The notes under the pieces are model-generated. The model was given only the letters and a program-made list of their open reading frames with translations. It ran no database searches and was not told the origin of the DNA. Positions 25,445 through 34,505 of a stretch of 64,000 nucleotides of DNA are shown here, piece by piece (the first letter of the stretch is position 1; every line of letters starts with the position of its first letter). The position numbers and the translations under genes were made by a program. Origin of the DNA: CBFHSF01 sp965658445 (GTDB taxonomy: Bacteria > Bacteroidota > Bacteroidia > Flavobacteriales > Schleiferiaceae); NCBI GenBank assembly GCA_965658445.1, contig CBFHSF010000001.1, positions 248,001-312,000 on the forward strand, given 5' to 3'.

Positions 25445-27811
25445 CTAGAATTCGAAGATTAAACCAAAGGTAGGAAGAACCGAACCGGTAGAGTTCTCGA
25501 GTTCTTTGACCAAGTATTTTGTGTTGTCATTGGGATCGATAATAGGTATGCCATCCGCATTGCGTTGTACGTCAATATTGGGTTGCCCTTGGACGGTGGC
25601 TCCTAAAATATTTTGAATGTCTAGATATACATCCAAGTTGATGCTGTTGAAGTACCATTTTTTGTCTACGCGAACATTGAGTCGGTTGAAGGAGTTCACG
25701 CGCTGTGTATTGAGTAAGTCATAGTCTGGAATTCCACGGCCAATGTTGTCCCAATTAGAAATGGTTCGAGTAGCTTCTACATCATAGGGTGTGAATGGCG
25801 CACCGCCAAGGTATTGATAGTTCAAGCCAACTTCCCAGTTGCCTTTGAACTTCTTTCCGAGGGTGACGGTGCTTAGGAGTTGGTTGTCCCAAGATGAGGG
25901 AACCAAAACTCCGTTCGCGTCTTCGAATTCCGATTTTACGAAAGTTAAAGAGGCGATTCCGAAGAAGCCCTTGTAGAGTTTCTGCTGATAGCTCAGCTCC
26001 AACCCGTAGGCCCGACCGCTGTTGGTACTGGTCGCGGGTTGGTTTCCTACAACCCCAAAATCACCCCCCAGGTTAGCCAAACTAACTCCTGTGGCGGTTA
26101 GGAAAGGATAGTTGCTGTAGTTTTTCAAAAATCCTTCGGCGGTGAGCTTTCCATTGAATTCAAACAAATAAGACAATCCCGCCACGGTGTGCATAGATTG
26201 GATATAGGTCACATCCTTGTTGGCGAGGTTGCCAGCTGCGTCACGATATCCGAGCGTAGTGTAGGGCGGAAGCTGATAGAAGATTCCCCAGTTGGCGTTG
26301 AAGGCCAATGCATCTGTAATGTTGTAGCTTGCCGAAAGTCGAGGTGACAATTGGTTGAGAAGGTTGGCAGTATTTTCCGAAAAGTCTATTCCATCGGTTC
26401 TCAATCCTGCTGAAAGGCTTAGCCTTTCTTCCAAGAAGGAACGCGTTACTTGGGCGAACAAACTGTATTTGTACATGGTGAGGTTGGACTCATAATTGAG
26501 CTCCTGACCATTGGGAAAGCGTCTATCCAGGGTAGTGGTTGAGTACTTCACTTCTTCAAATCCAAATCCACTGGTAATTTTGTAAGGACCGGGTCTCCAT
26601 GTGTTTTGAACACGGAGTTTGTTTTCTATTTCACGAGATACGTAGTCCAACAATTTGGTGTCGCTCTCGTCATTGTTTTGGTACTTAAATGCTGTGTTGT
26701 TTAGCATAAAACGAGAGAGAACCACATCGGTAGCTGAGGTGGAGGTAAAGTGAGTATACTTAGCTCCAATAGAGTAGTTCCACTGTTCGTTTACGGGAAG
26801 GACATTCAATGTGTAGCGTTGCTCCTCCGTTTCGTTGGCATCGAGGTTGAGTTCAAAGTTGTCAATGGCTCCCAAACCAATTAAAGTCAATTGGTTCTTG
26901 TTGTCAATATTGTATTTAACCTTGAATTGGAAATCGTTGTAGGTAGGAAGGAAGGGGAGATCGAGTACTGAAAACAAAAATTGTAGGTAAGATCTTCTGG
27001 CCGATGCCAAAAAGGTGGTCTTCTTACTCAGCGGCCCTTCAAGCGTCAATCCAATGTCCGAAGCACCGATCTGGAAAATTCCTCCAATCTTATCTTTTCT
27101 ACCGTCCTTGAGATTGAGTTCCATCAATGAAGACAGCGTATTTCCTCTGTCTGCGGGGAACGCCCCCGTATAAAAATCTACATCTCTAATGAAGTTTACA
27201 TTGATCATTCCTACGGGACCACCACTAGAACCTTGGGTGGCAAAGTGGTTGATGGCGGGAATTTCAATCCCGTCCAAGTAAAAGCGGTTTTCATTGGGGC
27301 CACCTCCTCTGATGATGAGGTCATTCCTAAACGCGACGGTTGAGGCTACACCCGGTAAGGATTGAATCACTCGAGAGATATCTTGGTTACCTCCAGGGTT
27401 TCTTTGAATTTCATTGATTCCAAGCGTCTGAAGTGATGTCGGACTCTCTTTGTTTTCAATAAATTTATTCTGAACACTTACCACAACTTCTTCCAATTCC
27501 TGGGTGGAAGGTTCCAGAGGAAAGTCCAAGGTTCTGGGCTTGGCATTGGTGACTTCAATTTCGTACATCACCATGGGTTTGTATCCAATAAACTGAGCTT
27601 CAACATTGTACAGTCCGGGCTCTAAGCCTTCTAGTACGTAGTTTCCGTCAAAGTCTGTGGTGGTGCCAATATCGGTACCTTGGATGGCAATGGCCGCAAG
27701 GGGTAGCGATTCGTTGTTTACCACGTCGTAAACACGTCCCATAATTTTTCCTCGTTGGGCTGTGGCTGATAGGGTGAGGATTAATAAAGTGGCGGTCCAA
27801 AAAAATCGCAT
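25445..27811 (-). CDS. TonB-dependent outer-membrane receptor with carboxypeptidase-regulatory N-domain
   Basis: A 788-residue outer-membrane receptor. It has a signal peptide (about residues 1-18, cleaving after SATA) and a CarboxypepD-regulatory-like beta-sandwich (GKIMGRVYDVVNNESLPLAAIAIQGT, to about residue 100). A plug domain follows, with SRVIQSLPGVAS and DLIIRGGGPNENRFYLDGIEIP, then a beta-barrel to the C-terminal Phe (GLIFEF). No SusD partner is adjacent, so this is not a classical SusCD glycan system. Substrate is unknown; siderophore, peptide or small metabolite are all possible. A MarR gene is divergent 65 bases away and may control it. Confidence 0.93.
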   Translation of the reverse strand: MRFFWTATLLILTLSATAQRGKIMGRVYDVVNNESLPLAAIAIQGTDIGTTTDFDGNYVLEGLEPGLYNVEAQFIGYKPMVMYEIEVTNAKPRTLDFPLEPSTQELEEVVVSVQNKFIENKESPTSLQTLGINEIQRNPGGNQDISRVIQSLPGVASTVAFRNDLIIRGGGPNENRFYLDGIEIPAINHFATQGSSGGPVGMINVNFIRDVDFYTGAFPADRGNTLSSLMELNLKDGRKDKIGGIFQIGASDIGLTLEGPLSKKTTFLASARRSYLQFLFSVLDLPFLPTYNDFQFKVKYNIDNKNQLTLIGLGAIDNFELNLDANETEEQRYTLNVLPVNEQWNYSIGAKYTHFTSTSATDVVLSRFMLNNTAFKYQNNDESDTKLLDYVSREIENKLRVQNTWRPGPYKITSGFGFEEVKYSTTTLDRRFPNGQELNYESNLTMYKYSLFAQVTRSFLEERLSLSAGLRTDGIDFSENTANLLNQLSPRLSASYNITDALAFNANWGIFYQLPPYTTLGYRDAAGNLANKDVTYIQSMHTVAGLSYLFEFNGKLTAEGFLKNYSNYPFLTATGVSLANLGGDFGVVGNQPATSTNSGRAYGLELSYQQKLYKGFFGIASLTFVKSEFEDANGVLVPSSWDNQLLSTVTLGKKFKGNWEVGLNYQYLGGAPFTPYDVEATRTISNWDNIGRGIPDYDLLNTQRVNSFNRLNVRVDKKWYFNSINLDVYLDIQNILGATVQGQPNIDVQRNADGIPIIDPNDNTKYLVKELENSTGSVLPTFGLIFEF

Positions 27812-27876
27812 TGAAACTATTTTAGGTTTTCCTTGTTTTTTATTTAGTTTTACTATGATGACCTAAGAACACAAAG

Positions 27877-28557
27877 TTGGATAAAAAGTTTAGTTTATTG
27901 AAAAAAATTCTTCCTCTTTTGGAAGAATATGAGAATGAAGGATTGGGAGATGACGATGTCTCAGACTTTGGAAGATGGATCATTGCCAAGACCGAGCCTG
28001 TACCTAAGGTAGTTATGAGAGAAAACGGGGCCATGGACGCAGGAACTCTTATGAAGAGTTTTGGCAATCCAAGGGCTTATATAAGTTTCTTATTGTACCG
28101 CTTGAACAAGTATGCTAGGATGTATGTCAAGGATGCATTAAAGGATTCTCCTCTGGTGGGTGTCGATGATTTTTCCTTTTTGGCCAGTTTGATGTATGCT
28201 CCCAGTATGGGGAAGAGTGCGTTGATTACCACCAACGTCAATGAAATTCCCTCAGGGATGGACGTGGTAAAGAGATTGGTCACCAAAGGTTTGGCAGAGG
28301 AATTTCCGGATCCCAATGACAAGAGAGCCAAACAAATCAGAATTACAATGGAAGGCCGAAATGAATTTGTCCGCGTCATTCAAAATATTGAAAAAGTAGG
28401 TCACGTCATTGTTGGGAAAACATCAGAAAACGAGCAATGGACCTTGGCGCATATCATGGAAAAACTAGATTATTTCCACTATGAGATTTTTCAAAACGAA
28501 AAGGACCACTCGGCAGACTACCTTAGAGAGAAGTATCTGGCGCAAGGAATTGACTGA
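27877..28557 (+). CDS. MarR family transcriptional regulator
   Basis: A 226-residue DNA-binding regulator. The winged helix-turn-helix is visible at about residues 95-160 (FLASLMYAPSMGKSALITTNVNEIPSGMDVVKRLVTKGLAEEFPDPNDKRAKQIRITMEG), with the MarR wing motif DPNDKRAKQI. The flanking helices would form the dimer interface. The start is TTG 27877; a TGA lies six codons upstream and there is no ATG. It is divergent from the TonB receptor gene with 65 bases between. Its 3' end overlaps the tail of the decayed kinase gene by 35 bases. Confidence 0.85.
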   Translation: MDKKFSLLKKILPLLEEYENEGLGDDDVSDFGRWIIAKTEPVPKVVMRENGAMDAGTLMKSFGNPRAYISFLLYRLNKYARMYVKDALKDSPLVGVDDFSFLASLMYAPSMGKSALITTNVNEIPSGMDVVKRLVTKGLAEEFPDPNDKRAKQIRITMEGRNEFVRVIQNIEKVGHVIVGKTSENEQWTLAHIMEKLDYFHYEIFQNEKDHSADYLREKYLAQGID

Positions 28558-29647
28558 GGATGGAGTAGATTGAATCCCGCGTAACGGGTTTTGTGATAAG
28601 GTCGTTCATTCCAACTGCCTTCGCTTTATCTACTGTTCCTTGTTGAATATCCGCCGTTAAGGCAACGATGGGTGTGTCCACGTTCATTGAATCTTGACGT
28701 ATTTTCTCTGCGGCAATAAAGCCATCCCAAACGGGCATTTGGATATCCATAAAGATGAGGTCGTACTCAGCAATAAACGCTTGATCATAACCTTCTTTCC
28801 CGTTGTTGGCAAAAGTGAGCTCAATTCCAAAGCTTGAGAAAAAACGCTTGGCTACAAACTGGTTCATGGCCTCGTAGGCATTGGCTAGGGCCAAGTATGT
28901 CGGAACGACTTCGCCTCTATTGGCTCGCTCGTAATTTAAATATTCGATGGATTTTAAAAGGCTGTCAACTTCGCGTGAGTAATCACCTTGAAGATGGTAG
29001 ACACTGGCAAAATATCGAAGGGAATGTGCTTTCAATCTCTTCTCTTCATTGGCTGTATCTGCCAATTGACCCAAGCGGAAATAGGTCAATGCTTGCATCT
29101 AATCTCCCATGTCTCGAGAGATGATTCCCAAATTGTTAAGGACTGTGCCTCTCATCCCTTGTAATCCCTTACTGTCCGCAATTTCTAAAGCTTCCTCGTA
29201 CCAACGTTTAGCCTCTTGATAGTCTTTGATTTTGTAGAAGATATTACCGAGGTCAATTCTGACAAAGCCCATTCCCGATAGGTCTTTGCTTCGGTCTGTT
29301 GCAATTTTATCTCTGAGAAAATAGTGTTAAGCGTTTTCGTTGAGCCCCATTTCCCTATAGATTACACCCATTCTATTCAAGAGAACCTCGATGGGTTTTT
29401 GCAATTGGTTTTCTTCTGCAAAAAGCAACATTTGACGCGTTATGTAAACGGTTTTTGTAGGATTGTGAGAATACAATATCCTGTCAATTTTAATGAAGTT
29501 CTCTAGGTGCTTGGCGGTTAATTTATCTTGGGTCACCAACTCTTCATAAAAATTAAAAATCGAGTCTTGTTGGGTCGCGCTATGTTACGCCCACAGGGAA
29601 GTTGTGAAGGAAAAAAGGAGGAGAAAGAGTAGTATTCGGTTTCTCAC
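28523..29647 (-). pseudogene. Decayed TPR hybrid sensor kinase/response regulator
   Basis: One continuous minus-strand frame of 375 codons starts at GTG 29647 with a good signal peptide (RNRILLLFLLLFSFTTSLWA). It is broken by three in-frame stops: TAA 29585-29587 just after the signal peptide, TAA 29327-29329, and TAG 29099-29101. Between and after them lie tetratricopeptide repeats (VLNNLGIISRDMGD, QEAKRWYEEALEIA, then MQALTYFRLGQL). After ALANAYEAMNQ the protein jumps directly into a receiver domain that lacks its first strand and acidic pair but keeps the phospho-acceptor Asp in IFMDIQMP and the Lys in ITKPV. The transmembrane and kinase parts are missing. This is a former TPR hybrid histidine kinase, now inactive; the open stretch 28523-29098 alone would not make a functional regulator. 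Confidence 0.85.
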
Positions 29648-29692
29648 CGGGCTGATCAGTTACTGGTTGGTTTAGGTAAATGTACTAAAAAG

Positions 29693-29717
29693 AAAGGCTG
29701 CCCTCGGGCAGCCTTTT
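29693..29717 (-). terminator. Terminator of the tkt-vwa-tkt operon
   Basis: A 10-bp stem (29693-29702 with 29707-29716) with a four-base loop lies downstream of the minus-strand transketolase C-terminal gene. On that strand it is followed by TTTCTTTTT. Confidence 0.85.
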
Positions 29718-29748
29718 ATATCAAATTCAAGAATTTCAGATTGTGCTT

Positions 29749-30702
29749 TTACTTTCTTGAAATCGCTTTTTCAGAAGCTTTAACAATGGCTCCTGCATCT
29801 AATCCATATTTGGTCATAAGCTGTGCAGGAGTTCCAGACTCTCCAAAAGAATCATTTACGGCAACCCACTCTTGTGGAGCTGGGTTGTTCATGGCCAATA
29901 CTTGTGCCACGCTGTCTCCCAATCCGCCATTGATTTGGTGCTCCTCTGCAGTTACCACACAACCCGTTTTGGCAACAGACTTAAGGATGATCTCGCTGTC
30001 TAGTGGTTTGATGGTGTGAATATTGATGACTTCAGCGGAAATGCCTTTGGCTTCCAATTCCTCTGCGGCTTGGATGGCTTCCCATACCAAGTGACCAGTT
30101 GCTACGATAGTTACATCTGTTCCTTCGTTTAGCAAGATTCCCTTACCAATTTCAAAGGTTTGGTCTTCTGGAGTGAAGTTGGCAACCTTAGGACGACCAA
30201 AGCGCAAGTATACAGGGCCGTGGTAATCTGCAATAGCCATAGTGGCTGCTTTGGTTTGGTTGTAATCACATGGGTTGATAACGACCATTCCCGGTAGCAT
30301 TTTCATCAAACCAATGTCTTCTAAGATTTGGTGGGTTGCACCGTCCTCGCCCAGTGTCAAACCAGCGTGTGAAGCACAGATTTTTACGTTTTTGTCAGAG
30401 TACGCAATGGACTGTCTGATTTGATCATAAACACGACCTGTAGAGAAGTTTGCAAAAGTTCCCGTGAAAGGAATTTTACCTCCAATGGTCAAACCTGCGG
30501 CCAATCCCATCATATTCGCTTCTGCGATACCTACCTGGAAAAATCTCTCAGGGTGTGCATCCGCAAAGGCGTTCATCTTTAGTGAACCCGTAAGGTCGGC
30601 ACATAGAGCTACTACGTTGGGGTGTGTTTTACCAAGTTCAGAAAGGCCGGCGCCAAATCCCGAACGAGTGTCTTTTTTTCCGCTGTCTGTGTACTTTGTC
30701 AT
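29749..30702 (-). CDS. Transketolase, C-terminal subunit (split transketolase)
   Basis: A 317-residue half-transketolase containing the pyrimidine-binding domain (GFGAGLSELGKTHPNVVALCADLTGS, then RFFQVGIAEANMMGLAAGLTIGG with the catalytic Glu of the E-A-N-M motif). The C-terminal domain follows (DVTIVATGHLVWEAIQAAEELEAKG). It pairs with the N-terminal half at 32105-32950 to make a complete ThDP-dependent transketolase of the non-oxidative pentose phosphate pathway. Both halves together are about 598 residues. A VWA gene lies between the halves; its TAG stop ends one base before this ATG. Confidence 0.93.
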   Translation of the reverse strand: MTKYTDSGKKDTRSGFGAGLSELGKTHPNVVALCADLTGSLKMNAFADAHPERFFQVGIAEANMMGLAAGLTIGGKIPFTGTFANFSTGRVYDQIRQSIAYSDKNVKICASHAGLTLGEDGATHQILEDIGLMKMLPGMVVINPCDYNQTKAATMAIADYHGPVYLRFGRPKVANFTPEDQTFEIGKGILLNEGTDVTIVATGHLVWEAIQAAEELEAKGISAEVINIHTIKPLDSEIILKSVAKTGCVVTAEEHQINGGLGDSVAQVLAMNNPAPQEWVAVNDSFGESGTPAQLMTKYGLDAGAIVKASEKAISRK

Positions 30703-30703
30703 C

Positions 30704-32086
30704 CTATTTCATTTTCAATATTGTGGTACTACCTGATGTAATGGTAAAGGCTTCGGATCTTGAGTAATATGTGTTTTGAGCGTTTTTGGCTCTATAAATA
30801 ATTTGAAATCTCCCGGGTTGAAGACTAAATGATTGTCGGGTGGCCTCTGTGTTGAGATCGGTAACCCAAACCAAGGCATCTTTTTCTATGGCAAAGATAG
30901 CACCGTAACCACTTGTTGGCAATTGAAGGCTCAAACTTCCAGGAGGAGGGATGGCTACCGTAGTAGTCGACCTTTGATTGACCTCTACTCCATATTGCAT
31001 CATGCGAGGAAGCGTGAGGATTTCAAGATCGTATTTCCCGGCTATATATCGTTGTTTGGAATTGAATTCTTGGACGTTTAAGGTGGTCATTTTTCCCGCC
31101 TGACGAACAATACACAACACCTTGTCATCACTTTTGCGACCGGGTAATTTCAACTCAAGGGTCCCCAATGGAGCGCTAACCCCAATTTGATTGTGCATTC
31201 CGGGAGTGATTTGGATAGAGTCTCTTCTCACCGGTGGAACGGTGTACACCACCAAGTCGTATTTGATGAGTGGATCTAGCTTTACGGTGTCTGGATTGCC
31301 TTTGTAATTAAACGTGTGAACCAGGTTTTGCTCCGGTTTTTGAGACGTGTGATTGTACAATGAGTAAGGCACATCGGTAATGGTGGCCTTCTCGTTTTTG
31401 TCGATGAGATTGATTTGTGCAGACGTATTGTCTAATGCCTGGGAGATCACGACATCTAGTACCTTTTCAAAAGTCTTTTCATCGGCTGCATCGTAGTAGT
31501 TTCCGACACATTCAAAGTTGTCCTTTGCGTTGTCATCCAATCCAATTCCAATGACAAAGGGTTTGAGAATGATTCCCTTTTTCTGAAGTTGTCGAGAAAC
31601 GGCACAAGGGTCTTCATCACAAGACTCCACTCCATCCGTAATGAGGATAATAATGTTTCTACAATTATCACAAGGAGGAAAGTCATTGGCTGCTCTGCTC
31701 AGCGATCGTGCAATGGGAGTGGTTCCCTTTGGGCGAATGCTCTTGAGAACTCTTTTTATTTTGGGGATACTATTATTTGAAAAACCAACTTCCAGTCGGG
31801 TGTCATTACAATCCTGAGGAGGCACGGGCTTTTGATGACCGTATACTCTCAACGCCAACTGAAAAGTGCTCTTGTCCAACTGATTTAGAGAATCCAACAT
31901 TTCTGTCATCATCTTCTGAGCGATGTCGATCTTGGTTCCAGAATCCCAACGGCCGTACATACTCTGGCTTCCGTCAAATACAAAGAGTATTCGGGTGACG
32001 GGTTTGGGTACATCGGGTTTGGGTTGCGCTCCCAAGGAGGAACTCAACAATCCGATGACTAAGAGAATGTAAAGGCGTAAATGCAT
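30704..32086 (-). CDS. Exported von Willebrand factor A domain protein between the transketolase halves
   Basis: A 460-residue protein with a signal peptide (about residues 1-20, cleaving near LGA-QPK). A VWA domain spans about 30-220. The MIDAS metal site is complete: DGSQS at 38-42, the Thr of KGTTPIARSL, and the Asp of ITDGVESC. The cysteine-containing loops (CDNC, CDEDPC) suggest disulfides in the periplasm. The C-terminal half is beta-rich and not recognised. It is packed tightly between tkt genes: 18 bases after one, one base before the other. Function is unknown; VWA proteins usually assemble protein complexes or adhere to surfaces. Confidence 0.85.
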   Translation of the reverse strand: MHLRLYILLVIGLLSSSLGAQPKPDVPKPVTRILFVFDGSQSMYGRWDSGTKIDIAQKMMTEMLDSLNQLDKSTFQLALRVYGHQKPVPPQDCNDTRLEVGFSNNSIPKIKRVLKSIRPKGTTPIARSLSRAANDFPPCDNCRNIIILITDGVESCDEDPCAVSRQLQKKGIILKPFVIGIGLDDNAKDNFECVGNYYDAADEKTFEKVLDVVISQALDNTSAQINLIDKNEKATITDVPYSLYNHTSQKPEQNLVHTFNYKGNPDTVKLDPLIKYDLVVYTVPPVRRDSIQITPGMHNQIGVSAPLGTLELKLPGRKSDDKVLCIVRQAGKMTTLNVQEFNSKQRYIAGKYDLEILTLPRMMQYGVEVNQRSTTTVAIPPPGSLSLQLPTSGYGAIFAIEKDALVWVTDLNTEATRQSFSLQPGRFQIIYRAKNAQNTYYSRSEAFTITSGSTTILKMK

Positions 32087-32104
32087 GTATTGGAGGGATG
32101 GTTT

Positions 32105-32950
32105 CTAGTAGTCTCCCAAAGTCTCTGGCAATTGAGAAAGTGCTTCTGCCAACTGATCGTCGTTAGGTGCAATTCCGTGCCAAGCGTGAGAGCCCATCAT
32201 AAAGTCAACCCCAGCTCCCATTTCTGTTTTCATAATAACACAAACAGGCTTGCCTTTTCCGGTTCTGTTTTTGGCTTCATTGAGTCCGTCTACAACCTGT
32301 TGCATGTTGTTGCCATCTTCGATAGACATCACATCCCAACCAAATGCTGCAAATTTCTCGCCAATAGATCCCAAGTTGAGAACGTCATCTGTAGAACCGT
32401 CAATTTGCTGACCGTTTGCATCAATGGTACAGATGATGTTATCCACCTTATTGTGAGGTGCGTACATAGCCGCTTCCCAGATTTGTCCTTCTTGGATTTC
32501 TCCGTCTCCGTGCAAAGAGTAAACGATTCCTGAATCTCCGTTAAGTTTCTTTGCCAAGGCGGCACCAATGGCAACAGACATTCCTTGACCCAAAGATCCC
32601 GAAGCAATTCTCACTCCAGGAAGTCCCTCGTGAGTGGTCGGGTGACCTTGTAGGCGAGAATCAATTTTTCTGAAAGTAGCCAACTCCGATACGGGGAAAT
32701 ATCCGGCTCTTGCTAGAACGCTGTAGAAAACGGGAGAGATGTGGCCGTTGGATAGGAAGAAAAGGTCTTCTCCCACACCGTCCATGTTAAAGTTGGAATC
32801 GTGTTTCATAATGCCGTTGTACAAGGCTACTAAGTAGTCTGTACATCCAAGTGAACCCCCTGGGTGCCCGGAACTTACGGCGTGAACCATTCTTACAATA
32901 TCCCTTCTTACTTGTGAAGCTGTGCTCTCTAATTCTTGAACGCTCTGCAT
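32105..32950 (-). CDS. Transketolase, N-terminal subunit (split transketolase)
   Basis: A 281-residue ThDP-binding half of transketolase. The motif SLHGDGEIQEGQIWEAA with the later DANGQQIDG is the diphosphate/magnesium GDG-N site. SSGHPGGSLGCTDYLVALY and GHISPVFYSVLARAG are conserved substrate-side motifs, and SGSLGQGMSVAIGAALA is also typical. It is the first gene of the three-gene operon tktN-vwa-tktC. Split transketolases are known in archaea and many bacteria. A perfect -7 element lies about 30 bases upstream. Confidence 0.93.
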   Translation of the reverse strand: MQSVQELESTASQVRRDIVRMVHAVSSGHPGGSLGCTDYLVALYNGIMKHDSNFNMDGVGEDLFFLSNGHISPVFYSVLARAGYFPVSELATFRKIDSRLQGHPTTHEGLPGVRIASGSLGQGMSVAIGAALAKKLNGDSGIVYSLHGDGEIQEGQIWEAAMYAPHNKVDNIICTIDANGQQIDGSTDDVLNLGSIGEKFAAFGWDVMSIEDGNNMQQVVDGLNEAKNRTGKGKPVCVIMKTEMGAGVDFMMGSHAWHGIAPNDDQLAEALSQLPETLGDY

Positions 32951-32979
32951 AGTATCAATCTATATCATTGGATGAACGG

Positions 32980-32987
32980 CAAAAGTA
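32980..32987 (-). promoter_or_regulatory. Bacteroidota -7 promoter element for the transketolase operon
   Basis: On the minus strand the sequence reads TACTTTTG, a perfect match to TAnnTTTG, 30 bases before the ATG at 32950. No clear -33 TTTG is seen at the expected distance, so the assignment rests on the -7 box and position. Confidence 0.5.
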
Positions 32988-33113
32988 ATTATTTAATTTG
33001 TTTTCGAAGGTTTTTTGTTGGTCGAGAAGCCCATTATGTTAACAAGTTTGTAAACAATTGCAACGGAGGGAAAACCAAGGGCTTTGCGGCTTTATGATTT
33101 GGTGAAAAGACGC

Positions 33114-33121
33114 TATCTTTG
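33114..33121 (+). promoter_or_regulatory. Bacteroidota -7 promoter element for ychF
   Basis: TATCTTTG is a perfect TAnnTTTG match followed by GCAGG, 52 bases before the ychF ATG. A -33 TTTG at the ideal spacing is not present. Confidence 0.5.
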
Positions 33122-33172
33122 CAGGCCGAATTATTTAGAAAGAATAACAGCACGAATTATAGCACGCAGCTC

Positions 33173-34264
33173 ATGAAATGTGGAATTGTAGGTCTTCCCA
33201 ATGTAGGTAAATCAACCTTGTTTAATTGTTTGTCAAATGCCAAAGCGCAATCGGCGAACTTTCCCTTTTGCACTATTGAACCCAATGTAGGAACGGTTTC
33301 TGTTCCCGACGATCGCTTGTCGCGATTGGAAGAATTGGTGAATCCTCAACGCGTTCAGCCCGCGGTTGTAGAAATTGTGGACATTGCCGGTTTGGTAAAA
33401 GGAGCCAGCAAGGGCGAAGGTTTGGGAAACCAGTTTTTGGGAAATATCCGTGAAACCAATGCCATTATTCACGTGTTGCGCTGTTTTGAAAACGACAATA
33501 TCACACATGTTGACGGTTCTGTAGACCCCTTGAGAGACAAGGAGACTATAGACTTCGAGCTACAGCTCAAAGACCTTGAGACCCTTGAAAAGAAAGCAGA
33601 AAAGGCAAAGAAAATTGCCAAGACAGGAAATAAGGACGCTGCCAAGGAGGCCGATCTTATGTCTCGTTTAGTGGAGCACGTAGAGTCTGGACAAAGCGTT
33701 CGCTCTTTTGAGGCTACCGAGTCTGAGGAGGAGCTAATTACTGAGGCTCAGCTGTTGACGGCAAAACCCGTTTTGTACTTGTGTAACGTAGACGAAAGCG
33801 CTGCCGTTTCTGGTAACGAGTGGGTAGAGAAGGTTAGAGAAGCTGTTGCCTCAGAAAATGCTGAGGTTCTTCACATCGCAGCTGCAACCGAAGCGGATAT
33901 CACAGAATTGGACAGCTATGAAGAGCGCCAGATGTTCTTGGATGACTTGGGCTTAGAAGAAGCCGGAGTAAACAAGGTGATCAGAGCCGCTTATAAACTT
34001 CTAAATCTCCAGACCTACTTTACAGCCGGAGAAAAAGAAGTGAGAGCTTGGACCATCCCCGTTGGTTCTACCGCACCTCAAGCAGCAGGTGTTATTCACA
34101 CAGACTTCGAAAAAGGATTTATCCGCGCCGAAGTGATCGCCTATGACGACTATTCTAATTTGGGTTCTGAAGCCGCCGTTAAAGACGCCGGTAAACTCAG
34201 AGTAGAAGGCAAGGAATACATCGTTCACGACGGGGATGTTATGCATTTCCGCTTTAACGTGTAA
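33173..34264 (+). CDS. ychF: Redox-regulated ATPase YchF (Obg-like ATPase)
   Basis: A 363-residue P-loop ATPase associated with ribosomes and stress responses. G1 is GLPNVGKSTLFN at residues 6-17, and G3 is DIAGLVKGASKGEGLGN near residues 68-84. The ATP-specific G4 reads LCNVDES rather than NKxD, as in the YchF/OLA1 group. The C-terminal TGS domain starts near residue 279 (LQTYFTAGEKEVRAWTIP) and ends DGDVMHFRFNV. I start at ATG 33173, which gives the family N-terminus MKCGIVGLPNVGK and the same length as E. coli YchF. An upstream TTG at 33119 is rejected because it overlaps the promoter. Confidence 0.97.
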   Translation: MKCGIVGLPNVGKSTLFNCLSNAKAQSANFPFCTIEPNVGTVSVPDDRLSRLEELVNPQRVQPAVVEIVDIAGLVKGASKGEGLGNQFLGNIRETNAIIHVLRCFENDNITHVDGSVDPLRDKETIDFELQLKDLETLEKKAEKAKKIAKTGNKDAAKEADLMSRLVEHVESGQSVRSFEATESEEELITEAQLLTAKPVLYLCNVDESAAVSGNEWVEKVREAVASENAEVLHIAAATEADITELDSYEERQMFLDDLGLEEAGVNKVIRAAYKLLNLQTYFTAGEKEVRAWTIPVGSTAPQAAGVIHTDFEKGFIRAEVIAYDDYSNLGSEAAVKDAGKLRVEGKEYIVHDGDVMHFRFNV

Positions 34265-34366
34265 ACTGTGTTTAGAGGGGTGTGGCCCCACACTATCTTC
34301 AGAAAATTTTTTAGGTAAGAGGTTTTCAATGTGTTTTGAAATGACCTTTTTCTGAAACCGCAAAAG

Positions 34367-34392
34367 AAGCTCAATGGTATTGGGCTTTTTTT
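34367..34392 (+). terminator. Terminator after ychF
   Basis: A 9-bp stem (34367-34375 with 34379-34387, one G-U) with a three-base loop is followed by a run of T. It lies in the 241-base gap between ychF and parE, about 100 bases after the ychF stop. Confidence 0.75.
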
Positions 34393-34449
34393 CTGTTTTA
34401 ATCGGTGGATAAATTGTGAAAAACGTTGTGGAAAGCGTTTTGAAAATGC

Positions 34450-34481
34450 TTGCGCAACAAAGGGGCTTTTTTCTATTTTTA
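34450..34481 (+). promoter_or_regulatory. Candidate parE promoter
   Basis: TTG at 34450-34452 is followed after 21 bases by TATTTTTA at 34474-34481 (seven of eight matches to TAnnTTTG). This spacing suits the Bacteroidota -33/-7 arrangement and would give a leader of about 20 bases before ATG 34506. Confidence 0.4.
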
Positions 34482-34505
34482 AAATCTTGAGATTTCAATA
34501 ACTAT

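Noticed and set aside
25445..27811. SusC/D polysaccharide utilisation locus
   Set aside because: There is no SusD homolog or glycan-degrading gene next to the TonB receptor.
28523..29647. Stop codon reassignment (TAA/TAG read as Gln) to explain the broken kinase and the ORF after marC
   Set aside because: TAA and TAG end many intact genes here (tuf, nusG, rplJ, rpoC and others), so the standard code applies; nonsense decay is simpler.
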